The position numbers and the translations under genes were made by a program. The notes under the pieces were generated by a model. The model worked only from the letters and a program-made list of their open reading frames with translations. It ran no database searches and was not told where the DNA came from. A stretch of DNA of 64,000 nucleotides from Eutypella sp. D-1 (taxonomy: Eukaryota > Ascomycota > Sordariomycetes > Xylariales > Diatrypaceae), in assembly GCA_023313575.1 (NCBI GenBank), contig JAJTTP010000005.1:930001-994000 (forward strand), written 5' to 3'. Position 1 is the stretch's first letter, and every line of letters starts with the position of its first letter. Positions 1 through 12,315 of the stretch are shown one piece after another.

Positions 1-1644
1 AGTTAGTACCGTCTGCCTCTTTCCGCGCACCCATACCAGGTATATCTGGGTTCGTAAACGAGCGTTCATTATGTGGGAGGGCGTAGAAAACCCATGTGTG
101 GGTGAATTGGTCGGGGCTTGGGATCGACCGGCAGTCTGAGACCTTGCACGAGGTCTGGACGGCCAACACCACCGAAAAAGAATAGAATAGAATAGAGGAT
201 CTTCAGGTTGCCCCCCCCTCTTTGCTTTCCGAGGTTCCAAATGCAAGTTTTCGTCCTCCCATTCGCACACATGAGCCGTGGGTGGCGATGGAACGTATAA
301 CACAACACGCATAAAGAGCATGCGCAGGTGTGATGTACCCTTTTCGTACGTGCACGGCATGCCTGCATGCATATGCGACCTCGGAAGGTATATATGCATG
401 TATACCATACATGCCGTAGTTCCCTTCGAAGATTAAAGATCTCAAAGATTTGAGCCCACCCACCAACTGGATTAAACCCACTCGCTCAAACTCAAGGCCC
501 ACTGGATCGGGCTTTTAACAGCACAATGCCCGCCATCAGTCACAACGGCTATGACGATACTGCGACTATGCTGCCACAACCTGCCTCGCTTGCGGTTCAT
601 ATTATTGAAATAAGGCATCACCGGACAGTATAGAAACGCACGGCAGTGAGTTTTTTCGGAATTGAATTGGCCACCTCCTGTAGATACTACTATCTGGTGT
701 AGGTGTAGATCATCCGTACACCGATTTGCTCGGTTCTTTGTCTCAAAACCCGGCGAGCGGCGACCAACATGATTTGATACCCCTACCGTCGTGTCACCAT
801 GGACTCGAAGAATCCGCTCCCCTCAACGTAGAATGAACGTGATACTATATCTCTGTCTCTCTCTGGGTTACTTGCTAGGCAGCCTGGCGGGTGGATGGAT
901 CTGTGTAGCGGAGATGGTTACTACTTGTCTTAGTTTCGGCTGTCATCCAACCTCAACGCGCCGCCTGTGCGAGGGCGACAGCGGAAATCCCACTACTACT
1001 GGGGATTTTTTCTTGTCAATAGCTAAAAGAAGTTACTTGGATATGATGGTCATAAAAAGGTACAAAATATCGTGCCTATGACTACCTAAGTGAATGGGAG
1101 CTGCTGGTGGTGGTGTCGAGTTGAGAACAAAGCGCGCTTGATCCAACCTAGCTTGATCTTCGACAGCTCTGTCCCTGGCATAGCACCGTGATGAATTGGC
1201 TTAGAACAATGAAGAATTGCAAGTTCATCTCTCCTCCCCTGATTTCTTCTCTACCGCAGATGACAGGCAGCAGTGATGAAGGATCAAACTCCGCAAAGGA
1301 AGCTCCGCCAACTCCGTCGTTTCTTACTCGGAACTCCGCCAGGGCCAGGGATATATATATATATCGGTATACGTTAACAACTCGTTACAAACCATCTTGG
1401 ACCTAGTATTACATACCTAGTTCAAGCCTTTTGCCATATCTTGGTAGATATTGGAAGCATTGCGTCCGTTCACAGTGGCTCGAAACCCAGTCATCGTCGT
1501 TAACCCGAATCACCTCCGATCTCCACTGCCGGCCAGCAAACGGCTTCCGCATCTTTTCAACCCTACCTCACGACCGCCGCATTTTTCCATCATAATTGTT
1601 GCTGCCACCACAAATCTTACTGTCGCGCTTTTGCGCCAACCAAA
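1..1644. other. Left-edge intergenic region, no supportable gene
   Basis: Only short open frames occur here, without recognisable domains or a consistent exon pattern. Small simple repeats are visible: a GAATA pentamer run near 181-198 and an AT run near 1349-1364. The last 200 bases form the upstream region of the oxidoreductase gene starting at 1645. Confidence 0.5.
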
Positions 1645-2735
1645 ATGAAGAAGATCCTGATCGTTGGGGCGAGCGGGCGGATCGGGCGCGAGGCCCTGGC
1701 GCAGGCCCTGGAGGACCCGCGCGTGGGGACCGTCGTGGCGCTCGTGCGCAGGGACCTGCCGGCCTCGATTCCGGCCTCCGTCAGGACGCACCCGAAGCTC
1801 CGGTGCGAGCGCGTGACCGACACTGACTTCGCCGCATGGTCCGACACCCGCGTTCTGAGGGAACACGCTGACGCCGCCGGCATGATCTGGTTAGTTGCGT
1901 TGCTTTTCTCGACTGTCCTACCTAAGTTCCTTGAAGATATGCAGGCGGGAAGGGGATGATGGGCAAGATGAAAAGGCATCATTCATCAACTTCCTTGTTT
2001 CAACCATGTGGGAATGTGTCGTTTATGCTGACTATGCCGATCCACCAAAAAGGGCCATGGGATCATACAACGGCAGCGTAGAAGCCGACCTCGAGTACCC
2101 GCTCACCTTCATGAATAGCATGGCGCGCGTGCTGGAAGAGACGAGACCCAAAGACCGCCCTCCGTTCCGGTACGTCCAGCTGAGCGGCATGTTCGTGCGT
2201 CAGGACCAGGACGCCCGGTTGTGGGTCAATGAGAAGACGCGCAAACTCAAGGTACGGAAAAGAGGCAGTTTCTTTTTTTTTCCTCATGGTATCTGTGTGT
2301 CTTATTTAAAAGCAAAGCACAATATCACCGCCGCATTTTGTGTGTAGTCAATTCTCTCGGCCTCCGCAAAGCTCCTACCGATAGATAGAGAGCAACTTAA
2401 GCTGACTCTGATCTCAGGGCCTCCTCGAGACGCGCGCCCTCGCCTTCGCCATGCGGAGCGAGGGCATGTGGCGGGCCTTCGTGCTACGGCCTGGGGGCGT
2501 GGTGCTGCGGTCCGCGTGTGAAGCAGGAGCAATCGGCGTGGTGACCAAGCTCGGCGCCGTGCTCGGCGAGAACTGGTCCGTCCGCGTCGAGGAGCTGGGT
2601 GTCGTCATGGTGGACCTCGCGGTCGATGGCGATGGCTATGAGGGGCTGAACGGAGGCTACGATCTCAACTTCGAGAATGCGCGGATCGTGAGGAGGGGGA
2701 GGGAGTTGCTGGCAGTGCGGGATGGCCATAGCTGA
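1645..2735 (+). CDS. NAD(P)-binding Rossmann-fold protein (NmrA/SDR-like oxidoreductase)
   Basis: Three exons give a 253-residue protein: 1645-1889, 2053-2251 and 2418-2735. The introns (1890-2052, 2252-2417) start GTTAGT and GTACGG, and both junctions keep frame. The N-terminus KKILIVGASGRIGREAL is a classical dinucleotide-binding strand-turn-helix (GxxGxxG). The middle exon carries RYVQLSGMF, which matches the strand before the catalytic region of atypical short-chain dehydrogenases. The third exon resembles the substrate-domain end of this group (RPGGV, then a conserved hydrophobic segment). Family members use NAD(P)H or only sense it; the substrate cannot be read from the sequence. No signal peptide or membrane segment is seen, so it is probably cytosolic. 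It stands alone. The start is the first ATG before the Rossmann motif. Confidence 0.8.
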
Positions 2736-4015
2736 GGCGGGTAAAGGGGGTAAGGGGGGTTCGCGCTTTGGCGTGACCAGAGGTGGGTTTCAAAGCGATA
2801 GCGGGAATAGAATAATTATACTCAGTACTTCGTAAATACCGAACAGGTTTGCGTGTCCGCATCACATGATGAGCGCCGGACTTCTGAATTTGTACCTAGA
2901 GTGTCGGAGTAGGTACCGGTACGTGGGTCCGGGGGCAGGGTCCGTTTCGGAGCTTCATCGGGCTCTTCCCTTATATGGAAGACGATCAGTCACCCCGCTG
3001 CAGATATTTGAGGTCAGGATGTCCCTTCTTAACTGATGGAGTAGATGAGATTATCAGGCGCTAATACTCAATTGCTCAATACGGTCAACTGGTACTACGC
3101 GTTCCCGGTGGTATCGGGGCGCTTGCAAGACTCTAGTTCAGGCGGCCTCTGGCTTTGGTGGTGATCTCCTCACATACCCAATATCCCTCCTTACGTTAAC
3201 GGGATATAATAAAACACTAGCCTGAGCTATATCACAGGAGAATTTATCAAAAGTTGTGCGCGAAGGCACGCGGAAACTTAAGATTCACATGATATTAGGG
3301 CTTGGGCTGCGTGGTCAGGGCTTAGAGCTTGTCTAGATAGGGGAGAGGATCATGATGCGAGAACAAGCCAGCCAGCTGCATGTGATTGATTGATAAGCTT
3401 TCACTGGCCGTTGCATCATTTAAATTCCAGCAGTGGTGCATGAGCCAACTATCCCGAAACATGACGTTAACCGTTGGCCGGAACAGTTTGCATGCTGTAT
3501 TCCCATAATCTCTGTTGTAAATTGGAATAATAGAGACATTTTAGCAAGAAGGGAGGCGAAAGAACACTCAATCAGCTTGAAAACGTACTCATCCAAAGTA
3601 GGAATTAATTTTGTTGTTCAGATTCATCCAAAATGTGTAGTCCAGAGTTGATAAGTGGGATAGTCAACTCCAAACCTAATTACACCAACATCGTTTACCC
3701 CCCCAATATCGCTTGCTGTACTCCTAAATCTTGGGTCAATTCATTCATACTGGCAAGAAGCCCGGAAGTGGAGATCTCGCCCGAGAGAAACCTAATCTGT
3801 CGTCATCTCCAACAAGAGCTCAATAAGAAAGACATGCTTGTCGGCTCGCGTTGATGTCGAGGAATGCTCTGAATGCGTCAGAAGAGATTAAAAAAACCTA
3901 CCTGCGAAACGGGGATGTAGGTGTTAGATATTACCTAGACCTATATAACGCCCATGGGACCTCGCCAGGCTTATGAGGGGAGGGCCCTCCAACCTTAAAC
4001 CGTATTTTTGAGCAA
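2736..4015. other. Intergenic region, no supportable gene
   Basis: Two open frames of about 72 codons near 3433-3854 have no recognisable features and are probably chance. The 3' part is the promoter of the GH18-like gene. Confidence 0.5.
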
Positions 4016-5855
4016 ATGCAGAAAATTTTCAAGATGAGAAACTTCATGCTATGGGCCCTAGTGCTGGCCCTCTTCAGTATTTCTGTGCTAGGTGAGGACA
4101 ATTCGACATGTGTAGCCGAGGAGGAGTCGGAGGAATACCCTCCCGGCAAGGGAGGACAATACCCGCCCCCTCAGAAGGGTGGTTCGCCTAAGGAGGGACA
4201 GCCCCCCAAGGGTGGTGAACAGCCTAAGAAGGACTGGAAGCACGGCTGCAAGAGCAAGAGTAGTGATCCTACAACGTCGTCGACGTCGTCGTCTACGACC
4301 ACATCCAGTTCGACCTCGGTGACTCCGTCATCGTTATCGACGTCGACGTTGTCGTCATCATCGTCATCGTCATCGTCATCGTCATCTTCTTCTACCAGTG
4401 TCGTTCCGGTTCCCTCTCCCGCTGCGCCCGTGGTCACCTTCGGGAACAGCCTCTTCTTCACAAACACGTACGTAGCCTCCTCCCCGTTCCCTTACCCCTT
4501 ACGTAGATGTACACATCTTCTCGGTAGGGTATATCTTAGGAGTCGGAGTCCACTAAGTATCTCCCCAAAACCAACAGCGACACGACTTTCTCGCCTCTTT
4601 CACTTCCGATCAGTGCACTATCGAGAGTCTTCTTCGCGTTCGCCGAGGTGGGAACGGATGGGACAGTGGTGTCGAGCAACCCGACGGTCGACACGCAATT
4701 CAACTTCGGGACCAAGAAGAGCTTCGGGGCGAAGAAGCAGAAGCCTAAGCGTGGGGCAACCGCCGGTACTGCCTATGGCGCGGTCGGGGCGCTGTTCAAC
4801 TTCAAGACGCAGAAGCGCAACCTGAAGGTCGTCCTCTCGTTGGGTGGCCCCACAGCCAACGAAAACTTCACCTTGGCCGCCTCGACCAACGTCACGCGCG
4901 CGACGTTCGCCTCCACGGCTGTCAACCTCATGGCGAACTACGGCATGGACGGCATCGACATCGACTGGCTGTTCCCGTTAAGTGACGAAGACATCACTAA
5001 CTGGCTACTCCTGGTCGCAGCCACGCGTAATGCTCTGGATGAATACAGCTTGCTCTACACGCCAGGGTATAAGTATACGCTTTCGGTACCCCTTGCAGCG
5101 CAACCCATTTTCTACAATAACTTCAATGCGTCAACATTGGCGCCATTGATTAAGATCGTGGACAACTGGTAAGGTTTCCAGCCACTGTTTTACCCTTCGC
5201 TACCGTATTGCCGGGCACATGGCGTCAAGGTAACGGATGACTGACGACGATATGTAGGAACTACCAGGGCTTCGGCTACTCTGGATTCTTCAGTCTGAAC
5301 ACTACCCATCAAGCGAACGTGTACAGGGTAACCAATCTCACAGCGTATGACACGGATACTGCTCTGAATCACTACATCGAGGCTGGTGTCCCGGCGGCAA
5401 ACATCACGGTGGCAATGCCACTGTACGGAGTGCCGTTCTATAACACGGACGGGCTGGGCCAGCCGTTCGGCTTCGCCAAGGACACCAAGGAGCGCCGTCG
5501 CTCGGGTGAAAACGGCGGCACGCCTGTCCCGGTGAACATTTTATACAACGATCTCCCTCCGTCCGGACCGACGGTCTTTTACGACGACAACGCGAAGGCC
5601 TCGTACAGCTACAACAGCACGGAGCGCATTTTCGTCTCGTACGACGACGTCCAAAGCGTGACCTTCAAGACGCAGTACGCCATCGCGCGCGGTCTCGCGG
5701 GCAACGTCTTCTACGAGGCCCGCGGCGACAACGCGCTGGGTAACAACAGTCTCGTGGGCACGTCGAGCTCGGTCTTCGTCAACCTCAGCAACGACACCAA
5801 CAACCTATACTACCCGACCAGTGAATACGACAACATCCGCGCGGGACTCGCTTAA
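4016..5855 (+). CDS. Secreted GH18 chitinase-like protein, predicted catalytically dead
   Basis: Three exons (4016-4467, 4614-5168, 5258-5855) encode 534 residues; both introns join in frame. Residues 1-26 form a signal peptide (MLWALVLALFSISVLG core); a second in-frame ATG at 4034 is an equally good start. A Lys/Pro/Gly-rich segment and a long Ser/Thr linker (about residues 30-140, with a poly-Ser microsatellite) follow, a likely O-glycosylated, wall-associated spacer. The GH18 barrel begins near VFFAFAEV. It shows the SxGG motif (VVLSLGG), the strand-4 motif DGIDIDW and the late motif MPLYGVPFY. In active GH18 enzymes DxxDxDxE ends in the proton-donor Glu; here the codon is CTG (Leu), giving DGIDIDWL. 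The protein may therefore bind chitin or N-glycans rather than hydrolyse them. The barrel's N-terminal strand is also short, so the first exon boundary is less certain. Confidence 0.8.
4330..4392 (+). repeat. TCR/TCG serine-codon microsatellite inside the GH18-like gene
   Basis: Tandem tcg/tca triplets in reading frame encode an uninterrupted poly-Ser run in the linker of the GH18-like protein. Such runs change length easily by slippage, so linker length may vary between strains. Confidence 0.8.
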
Positions 5856-6867
5856 GTTCTAGAACGCTAGAACGCCAAAAGTCGGCCGGATGATCTGTGG
5901 ATAGATATCTCTCTTCCGGTCGGCTAGGTCCCGATATGGCCGGATCTGCTGTGGTATCGGAGTAAAAGGCTAGTGTGATATTCTGTTGGTTAGAGTCGAT
6001 TATATATATCTGCCAAGTTACGCTTTGTACTAGAGTGCTGCTGGGATTAGAATAATCTATTGATCTAACCCTTGTTATGCGCTGATCCAGTACTACTAAG
6101 ATTTCTGAGTCTGTTCAGCAGTTCATGTTTACCTTGTAGGAAACATGTAGATTTATCTCACGTGATAATTAGATTATTCTTGTACTGACTTCATCGGAAA
6201 CTCTAGGGAATCAGCTAGCAAAGGCAAACAAAGTTGTGGCCAAGTCAGCAGGGCCTTTTACATAGAGTTTGCATCTGCATTGCTTACTATGTCCTCTGAA
6301 TGCTTGTGTTCCTCGAAGCGAGGCGCAAAGGCAAGGCCAATATCCAGGCGGACTTTTCCGACCGAGTCTGCTTAGGCAAACCGCCGCACAAAAGAAGGGG
6401 GGGGGGGTAGAAGAAGGAAAATGGAAGAGAACACTGGTTATTCGTAAGTATAGACTCTAAAATCGAAGCACGACCCCCTAACGACCTAATCTTTTCGGCC
6501 GTTACCCCGGCCAGTGCCGCCGGCTCGCTTTGCCTGTCAGTCGGCGCAGCGGAATAGCGATCATCCGTAAAAGGGTGTGCTTTCGCTACTCCGTCACGGG
6601 ATGGATAAGTAAACATATAATGGTAAGTAGGCAGATGAAGTCAACAAGTAGAGATCTGGGTGTATCATAAGTGTATTTCTATGCTATGTAGATAGGCCAT
6701 GCGTGTATTATGTTGCCCCCGCTGCGGTCTTCCAGATGATTCTAATTCCCAACCCCATAGTGTAGCAATCCCAGAGGATCTATAGAATGTTGAAGACGCG
6801 TATGCGATACTTCAGTTCCAATTTCGTAGAAAATGACAACAATCTACCCAATAGTACAATGAAGTGC
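5856..6867. other. Intergenic region between convergent genes
   Basis: The 3' flanks of the GH18-like gene (+) and the IFRD gene (-) meet here. It contains a run of ten G near 6399 but no supportable gene. Confidence 0.5.
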
Positions 6868-8310
6868 TTAGAGTCCCGCAACGCTCCTGCCGGCCTTCGG
6901 CCCGCGGTTTTTCTTCGACGAGGGCGACGAGTTGTGGCCGTTTTTGGACCCGCCCGAGACGAACTCGATATGAGCGCTGCTGAGGAGATCGCGGACGGCA
7001 GGGTTCTCGGCGTAGTGGGCCGCGAGGCCGCCGCCGAGCACGGAGCGGAGCATCTCTACCCGGGCCGCCAGGGACCAGGTATCGATGGTAATGCTGATGT
7101 TGTGCACGCGGACGCGCTCGCGGTAGCCGTACTCGCCGGCATCGGGAGACTCGCCGTCTGTGGAAAAGTCGGTGCGTGCCGCGCTGCCACCCGCGTGGGG
7201 GTTCGCCCCCTGCCGCCTGGCTGTCGAGTAGCCCGGCCCCTTGCCACGCTCTAGTGACGTCAGCACGCTGTTAAAACTCGCGTGCAGTTGCTTGCGGTCC
7301 TTCTTCGAGATCGTCTTGGACGACTCCTTCGTCAGCGCTGTCATCCGTTGCACCAGCTTGTGCTGGTCATACTGCATGTCCCACGACGATGTTGGGGCCC
7401 CGTCCTCAGAGCCAGCGGACTCTTTATCGTATTCGCGCGCTGTCTCAAATAGCAGGGCAATGTTGCTCCCTGCGCCGATCTGCACAGCGACATCCGTACT
7501 GTCGAGCTGGTCGGTGAACGCCTCGAGTGCCTGCTCGCTTTGATCCTGCAGGTCCTCGAGGTGGCTGGCAACGAAGCCCCAAGCGTTCAGCGCGGCAGAG
7601 ACCACGTTTCCATTGTCGGGGGCTCCGACGCTTTGTCCATCGGACTCGATGATCTCAATCAGAAAATCGAGCAGCTCTTCGGCGCCTTCGACGGAACCTC
7701 CGCCGCACATGGCCGCAATGCTCATGGCCTCGATTGCCTCGACCTTTACGGTCTCCTCGTCAGAATCCTCACAGGCGCCCTTCAAGCTGTTCCACACCTG
7801 GTCGTAAACGGACTCGGACTGAGCCGACAGTATGGTCATGGTGAGAGCCTTGAGCCCCGCGACCGTCTCCTCGTGGTTAGCGCCACCGCGCACGCTCTTC
7901 AGGAGGGCTGGAACCAGCTCGTTGAACTGATCCTCGACCTGGTCACCTGCGTAATGGTACCTGATTAGGTGCGCATAAGCGTTTAGGGTGGTCTCGCGGC
8001 CCTTGGCGCTGCTTCGCTTGCGATCGAGCAGTTCGGCGATACGGTCCTTCAGCCTATCTGTCCACGGAGTGCCGGCGGCTGCATCGTCGTTTTCGTCGGA
8101 GTTGATCGCTGAGCTGGCAATGCTGTCGGCATACTCGGAGTCGCTGAAGTCTTCGTCCTCAGACGCATACCGGCTTGGGGCGCGCGAACTGGGACGAGAG
8201 GGGGCGGGAGAAGCTGCCGGGGACCCGCGATCCGACTCTGGTCGCGAGCGTGCCTTTCGGGAAACGGTCTTGCCGCTCTCGAGAAGGATCTTCTTTCGCA
8301 AGTCTCTCAT
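6868..8310 (-). CDS. IFRD (interferon-related developmental regulator) family protein
   Basis: A single exon of 480 residues. The N-terminus is basic and Ser/Pro-rich (RKKILLESGKTVSRKARSR, then about 60 residues of low complexity). An acidic segment and a long alpha-helical repeat region follow (about residues 80-330), with the IFRD pattern RSSAKGRETTLNAYAHLIR and ALTMTILS. The C-terminal IFRD_C block is clear: RVRVHNISITIDTWSLAARV, then LRSVLGGGLAAHYAENPAVR. The tail is Lys/Ser-rich and looks nuclear or RNA-associated. Mammalian IFRD1 and IFRD2 act as transcriptional co-regulators and as a translationally inactive ribosome factor; the fungal role is not established. Length and domain order fit the family, with no sign of decay. 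Confidence 0.9.
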   Translation of the reverse strand: MRDLRKKILLESGKTVSRKARSRPESDRGSPAASPAPSRPSSRAPSRYASEDEDFSDSEYADSIASSAINSDENDDAAAGTPWTDRLKDRIAELLDRKRSSAKGRETTLNAYAHLIRYHYAGDQVEDQFNELVPALLKSVRGGANHEETVAGLKALTMTILSAQSESVYDQVWNSLKGACEDSDEETVKVEAIEAMSIAAMCGGGSVEGAEELLDFLIEIIESDGQSVGAPDNGNVVSAALNAWGFVASHLEDLQDQSEQALEAFTDQLDSTDVAVQIGAGSNIALLFETAREYDKESAGSEDGAPTSSWDMQYDQHKLVQRMTALTKESSKTISKKDRKQLHASFNSVLTSLERGKGPGYSTARRQGANPHAGGSAARTDFSTDGESPDAGEYGYRERVRVHNISITIDTWSLAARVEMLRSVLGGGLAAHYAENPAVRDLLSSAHIEFVSGGSKNGHNSSPSSKKNRGPKAGRSVAGL

Positions 8311-8986
8311 ATTGACGGGAAGCTGACGTTTCTCGTCTCGCTATTTGTGGTAAGAAAGTGTTGTATGGGAGTTCGGCTTGATTCGTGTTGGTTTGTGGTA
8401 AATGGTAAATCGCTTTGTAGCTGAAATATGTTGGCTACTCTCAGGTCGCTATGTCTCTATGAAATCGATATATCGTCGATCGAGCAGTCTGCATAGCAAA
8501 TTCCATGAGGATGGGTTGAAAGGTGACTGTTTATGCTTTTATGTTGTTTTGGATTCTTGCGTTGCTGTTGGGAGCTAGAAGCAAGAAATAAGAACCATGG
8601 AGGTTGTTCGTAGAAGAATGGAAGACAAAGTGAGTTGAAGGGGGGAAGAATGGAATTGTTTTCGGAAAGAATACTTAGTGACTAATAAGAGAATAATAAT
8701 AGTAACGGTTAATCTTAGTGGGTGGTGGGAAGGTATGAACTGCCTGTTGGGTTCTTTAGTTAGTTCTTTAGTTCTTCCGCTGGGCTTCCAAGGTTCTTTG
8801 TTCACGGGCCAGAACAGTTGAACAGCTGATCAACTGCATAAGTACATACATACCTAGGTGCCTAGTTGGGTAAATGGGGAATGACCACTGACAAAGAAGG
8901 GTACAATGAGGCGGGAATGACGTCGCCTATTTATCTACCTTGCTATGTATTGTACGGAGTACGGAGTACTGCGTCGGGTCTTACGA

Positions 8987-9005
8987 GTACCTAGGTACCT
9001 AGGTA
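8987..9005. repeat. TACCTAGG palindromic tandem
   Basis: Two overlapping copies of the self-complementary TACCTAGGTA word. It is one member of a motif family scattered through this window's intergenic DNA. Confidence 0.7.
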
Positions 9006-9892
9006 GTTTCTTGCTGCACAAATAAAATTTTGGGATTTTGTAATAGGGCGATTGGAGGTCGGCAGCAATTGAACATTAAATCCCATCTACTGTATTATTA
9101 CCTACACAGAGAGTAATACGCTGGAACCAAGACAATTTAGATAACTAACGGCCCAGGTGTAGCCAGGATGCCAGGAGGGATCTTGGAAGACGGGACAATG
9201 TGTCATACCTATCACATGTAATATGTAACAGATGGAGTTAGTAGTTATTAATGTGGCAAACTGCATACCTTTTTTGAGTCTATTGAGATTATTAGTCAAT
9301 CCATTACTATATGTTACAGTATTCTCTTATCCAATTAACTAACGCCTCTTTTGATATTGGTAATAATATCTGGTAGTAATGGGTAATAGAGAATGGGGTA
9401 ATGGATACATAAAACCTAGATCATTCTAGGTTCAAGGTGGGAGAAATTGGATAGATGCATAAATGCATTTACCTGGGCAGTGCTTCATGCTTTGTAGTAG
9501 GAAGCGGAACGTTAAATCCCGCTACTTATTGATATCGTCATTGGGCACTCAGAACGTTGTGACAATCCACCAACAAACCAAGCACGAAATCCATTCCCTA
9601 TGGCCCCAGACATGTATGACTATCCGTACGATCCCCCCACCAAAGCCTGCTGGATGGGATGCCAGACGATGGCACCAGCCCATTGTCGACCGTCCGCCGG
9701 CGGCGGCGGCGGGCGGCGCCCACCTAGGCAAGTATACTAGGTGCGAACGACCTCGGGACTCCACTGGGCCTTCAAGAGGCACTATGCCCTTCTCGGAACG
9801 CCTGAACGCTCGTGAATTGCACCCATCCAAATTCACCTAGATTCTACCTGTTAATCTGGCCGGTTGGTCAAGGTTAGTCTTATCACTCTCTG

Positions 9893-9930
9893 TATATAGC
9901 CGAAACAAGATGACTGGTTTCCGCTATATA
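9893..9930. repeat. 14 bp inverted repeat (imperfect hairpin)
   Basis: Left arm tatatagccgaaac (9893-9906) and right arm gtttccgctatata (9917-9930) are complementary at 13 of 14 positions around a 10 nt loop. Immediately downstream, cctacta (9931-9937) and tagtagg (9953-9959) form a second inverted pair. Confidence 0.6.
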
Positions 9931-12315
9931 CCTACTAAAATGTATAGGTATATAGTAGGCTAGTGGATAGCGAAAAGCGGAGGACGGGCCCTTGATGACT
10001 TTCGGTCTTGGCCCAGGCAGTAAGGCTGCTAGGTAAAGCAGGACCAAAAGCAGGAGAGCAGGCGATAACAAGAAGATCCGTACGACATAACGATGTAGGA
10101 CTTACGCCCGACTAACTAGGCCAAGAAAGAGAGCCCCAAGAGGCTCAGCCGTTTGTGTCAGCTGACCCCAAGGTCGGTAAGCAATTTACACCACCCCAAC
10201 CAATGATGGCCTCCACTCGGGCCTTCTTGCAATCACTGGAATACCCAAATCCGAAATTTCTTGGGTTTGTGAAGTTCTATCTTTCAAACAGAGCAAGCGC
10301 ACGGTTTTCCCTATGTAAGCGACTAGGGAGGTACCTAAGTACGCTTTATCCAACTTACTAGGTACACAGTATTGCCGCTGTCCTTGAAGATGTATGCAGA
10401 TTTCCTAACTTGGTCCTAGCGCCATTCGCACCGTCGAGATCGACCGACAGAGTCAAAGAGTTAAGCTCCTGCCTTACAAATCCATCCAGGTTACATGGAT
10501 AGATATTTCATAGGAGATCATTTTTCAAAAACGGTGTTATTGATTTAATTTGATAACTTGTCAACATATCTGGGAAGGAGTAGATATTCCTTAGATGCCT
10601 ACAAGTCCAGTAAGTACGTGCTATAATAGTAGACATGTCAAAAGCGGGGTCCTATGATGTTATCTCTGCTTAGTGCCTAGTGTTGTCTCCGTACCCCACT
10701 GAGGGGGAGGGGCACTGCCTATCAGGATTACCATCCTACATGCATGCACTTGCGGAATAACACTAACCTGGAATCTTGGAATGCAAATTACCACCTATCT
10801 AGGTACCTACCTAGTTAGGTATGTAATAGGACTGTTTGAAGCTGTTGTTCCCGAATCACACATAATGCTGGGGACCTAGAAAATTACAATATCGGTATTT
10901 TCTATTCCGAAGTAAAGATTGAACAGAATCAGAGCGTATGATATGTATCGAGTAGGAGGTAGGAAACCTATCACAAGGACCAGTGTACTTATAGGCCTGA
11001 TCCACTGATACGGTTTGAGGGGACGATGTAGGCCATCTTGACACCCCAGACTCCACTAATAAGGCACATATCAAACAATTAGCAGATTAGGCTCCCCGCT
11101 ATGTTAGAGGACCTGATCTTCCAAGGTTCTGCCTGCAAGGTTGCTTTGCTCAGCAGCTCAGTAATCTAGAGCCGGGTAACTACATGGTACACAGTATGGT
11201 AGCCTGATGTTAACAGTCTTTTCCATAAGGAGCCTTGAGAGTGAGCGCCTTAACCATCTTTTACCGTCTGCGGTAGACGTATATATGCATGTATGTGCGC
11301 ACGCATCGCATCTTCACCTGGTACGTATCGGACCTTCCACTATCCGTGGATTTATACCTGCCAGCACCCCGCGGGTAGGAGGTAGGTGAGGTATAGCCTT
11401 ATATACCTACCTCACTTGGGTACTATGGTAGTACATCACACTTACGTATGCCTACCTAAACCCAACCTTGGAGGGGAGAATAAGGTTAGCTTACATAAGT
11501 AATTGCAAGTCAACTTGAGGACCTCGGGAAGAGCCACCCCTCATCTCCCCGGGCCCCCTCCCCCCTTCCTTCCCTCGCTATTAACCTGTCAACCACACCT
11601 GGGCAACCTCAACCCTTCAAGAAACCTACTTCCTACCTATATGTACCTACCTAGGTACCAAGGTACATACATACCTAACCTACCTTGGAACCCTCGAAAC
11701 CTTCCGGGGCCCATCTCCATTCCCTCTCTTCGTTGCATACTATACCTACTATCCGACTTTACATTCTACAAACTTTATCATCTAAATACACTTCCCATCT
11801 TCCCCATCCATCTACGCATCTGAGCATCAGAAGGTCTCTCTTCTTATCCTATAATACATCTCGATACTCATTTCTTGGTCTTTTTTGGCTCCCGTCCCTT
11901 TTCAACAATACCGACACCAAGTCACCGGGTCTTCCGCAACATCATCTCGCATCATCATCAACTTTACTCGAAACCACTCCCTCATCTGATACTTTAACGT
12001 GATCCTGTGGTGACCCCCGATTTCGTCATTGCTTTAATCAAGCCCCCTTTATATCACTGACACTGACTGATAGTGGCTATCGTCGAGTCTTGATAGCCGA
12101 GCGAAGTCTACCTCGTACCCACCTCTATCGCCTCGGAGGGGTTGTCGGACTTCCGTTTCCCATTCTTTACTTCATATGTCATCAAACCAGTAGAGCTCGG
12201 CTCACATCCATACTTTCCGAGGTCCAATCTTGGTCGGCCAACATAATCATCGTTGCTACTTACATAAACACCCTGCCTCTACCTACGTAAGGCACAGCTA
12301 AGGCCAGCAGACAAC

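Larger units (their letters stand above)
8311..12315. other. Long (4 kb) intergenic region
   Basis: No convincing gene. The stretch holds several palindromic low-complexity elements: TACGGAGTA repeats near 8952-8970, a TACCTAGG tandem near 8987-9005, an inverted repeat at 9413-9432 and nested inverted repeats at 9893-9959. A pyrimidine-rich stretch from about 11520 to 12300 is probably promoter and 5' leader of the FHA gene. An open frame of 125 codons at 9463-9840 is low-complexity and unsupported. Confidence 0.5.

Noticed and set aside
69..502. Overlapping minus-strand frames of 99 codons at the left edge
   Set aside because: They overlap each other in different frames and have no domain, signal or intron evidence.
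791..1406. Plus-strand frames of 96 and 72 codons, the first with a hydrophobic stretch
   Set aside because: The hydrophobic run comes from a CTCT-rich stretch; there are no family features and poor start context.
3433..3854. Two 72-73 codon frames
   Set aside because: Low coding quality, no partner exons; probably chance.
9463..9840. 125-codon frame with poly-Ala segment
   Set aside because: Built on a GCC/GGC repeat and palindromic intergenic sequence, with an equally long shadow on the other strand.
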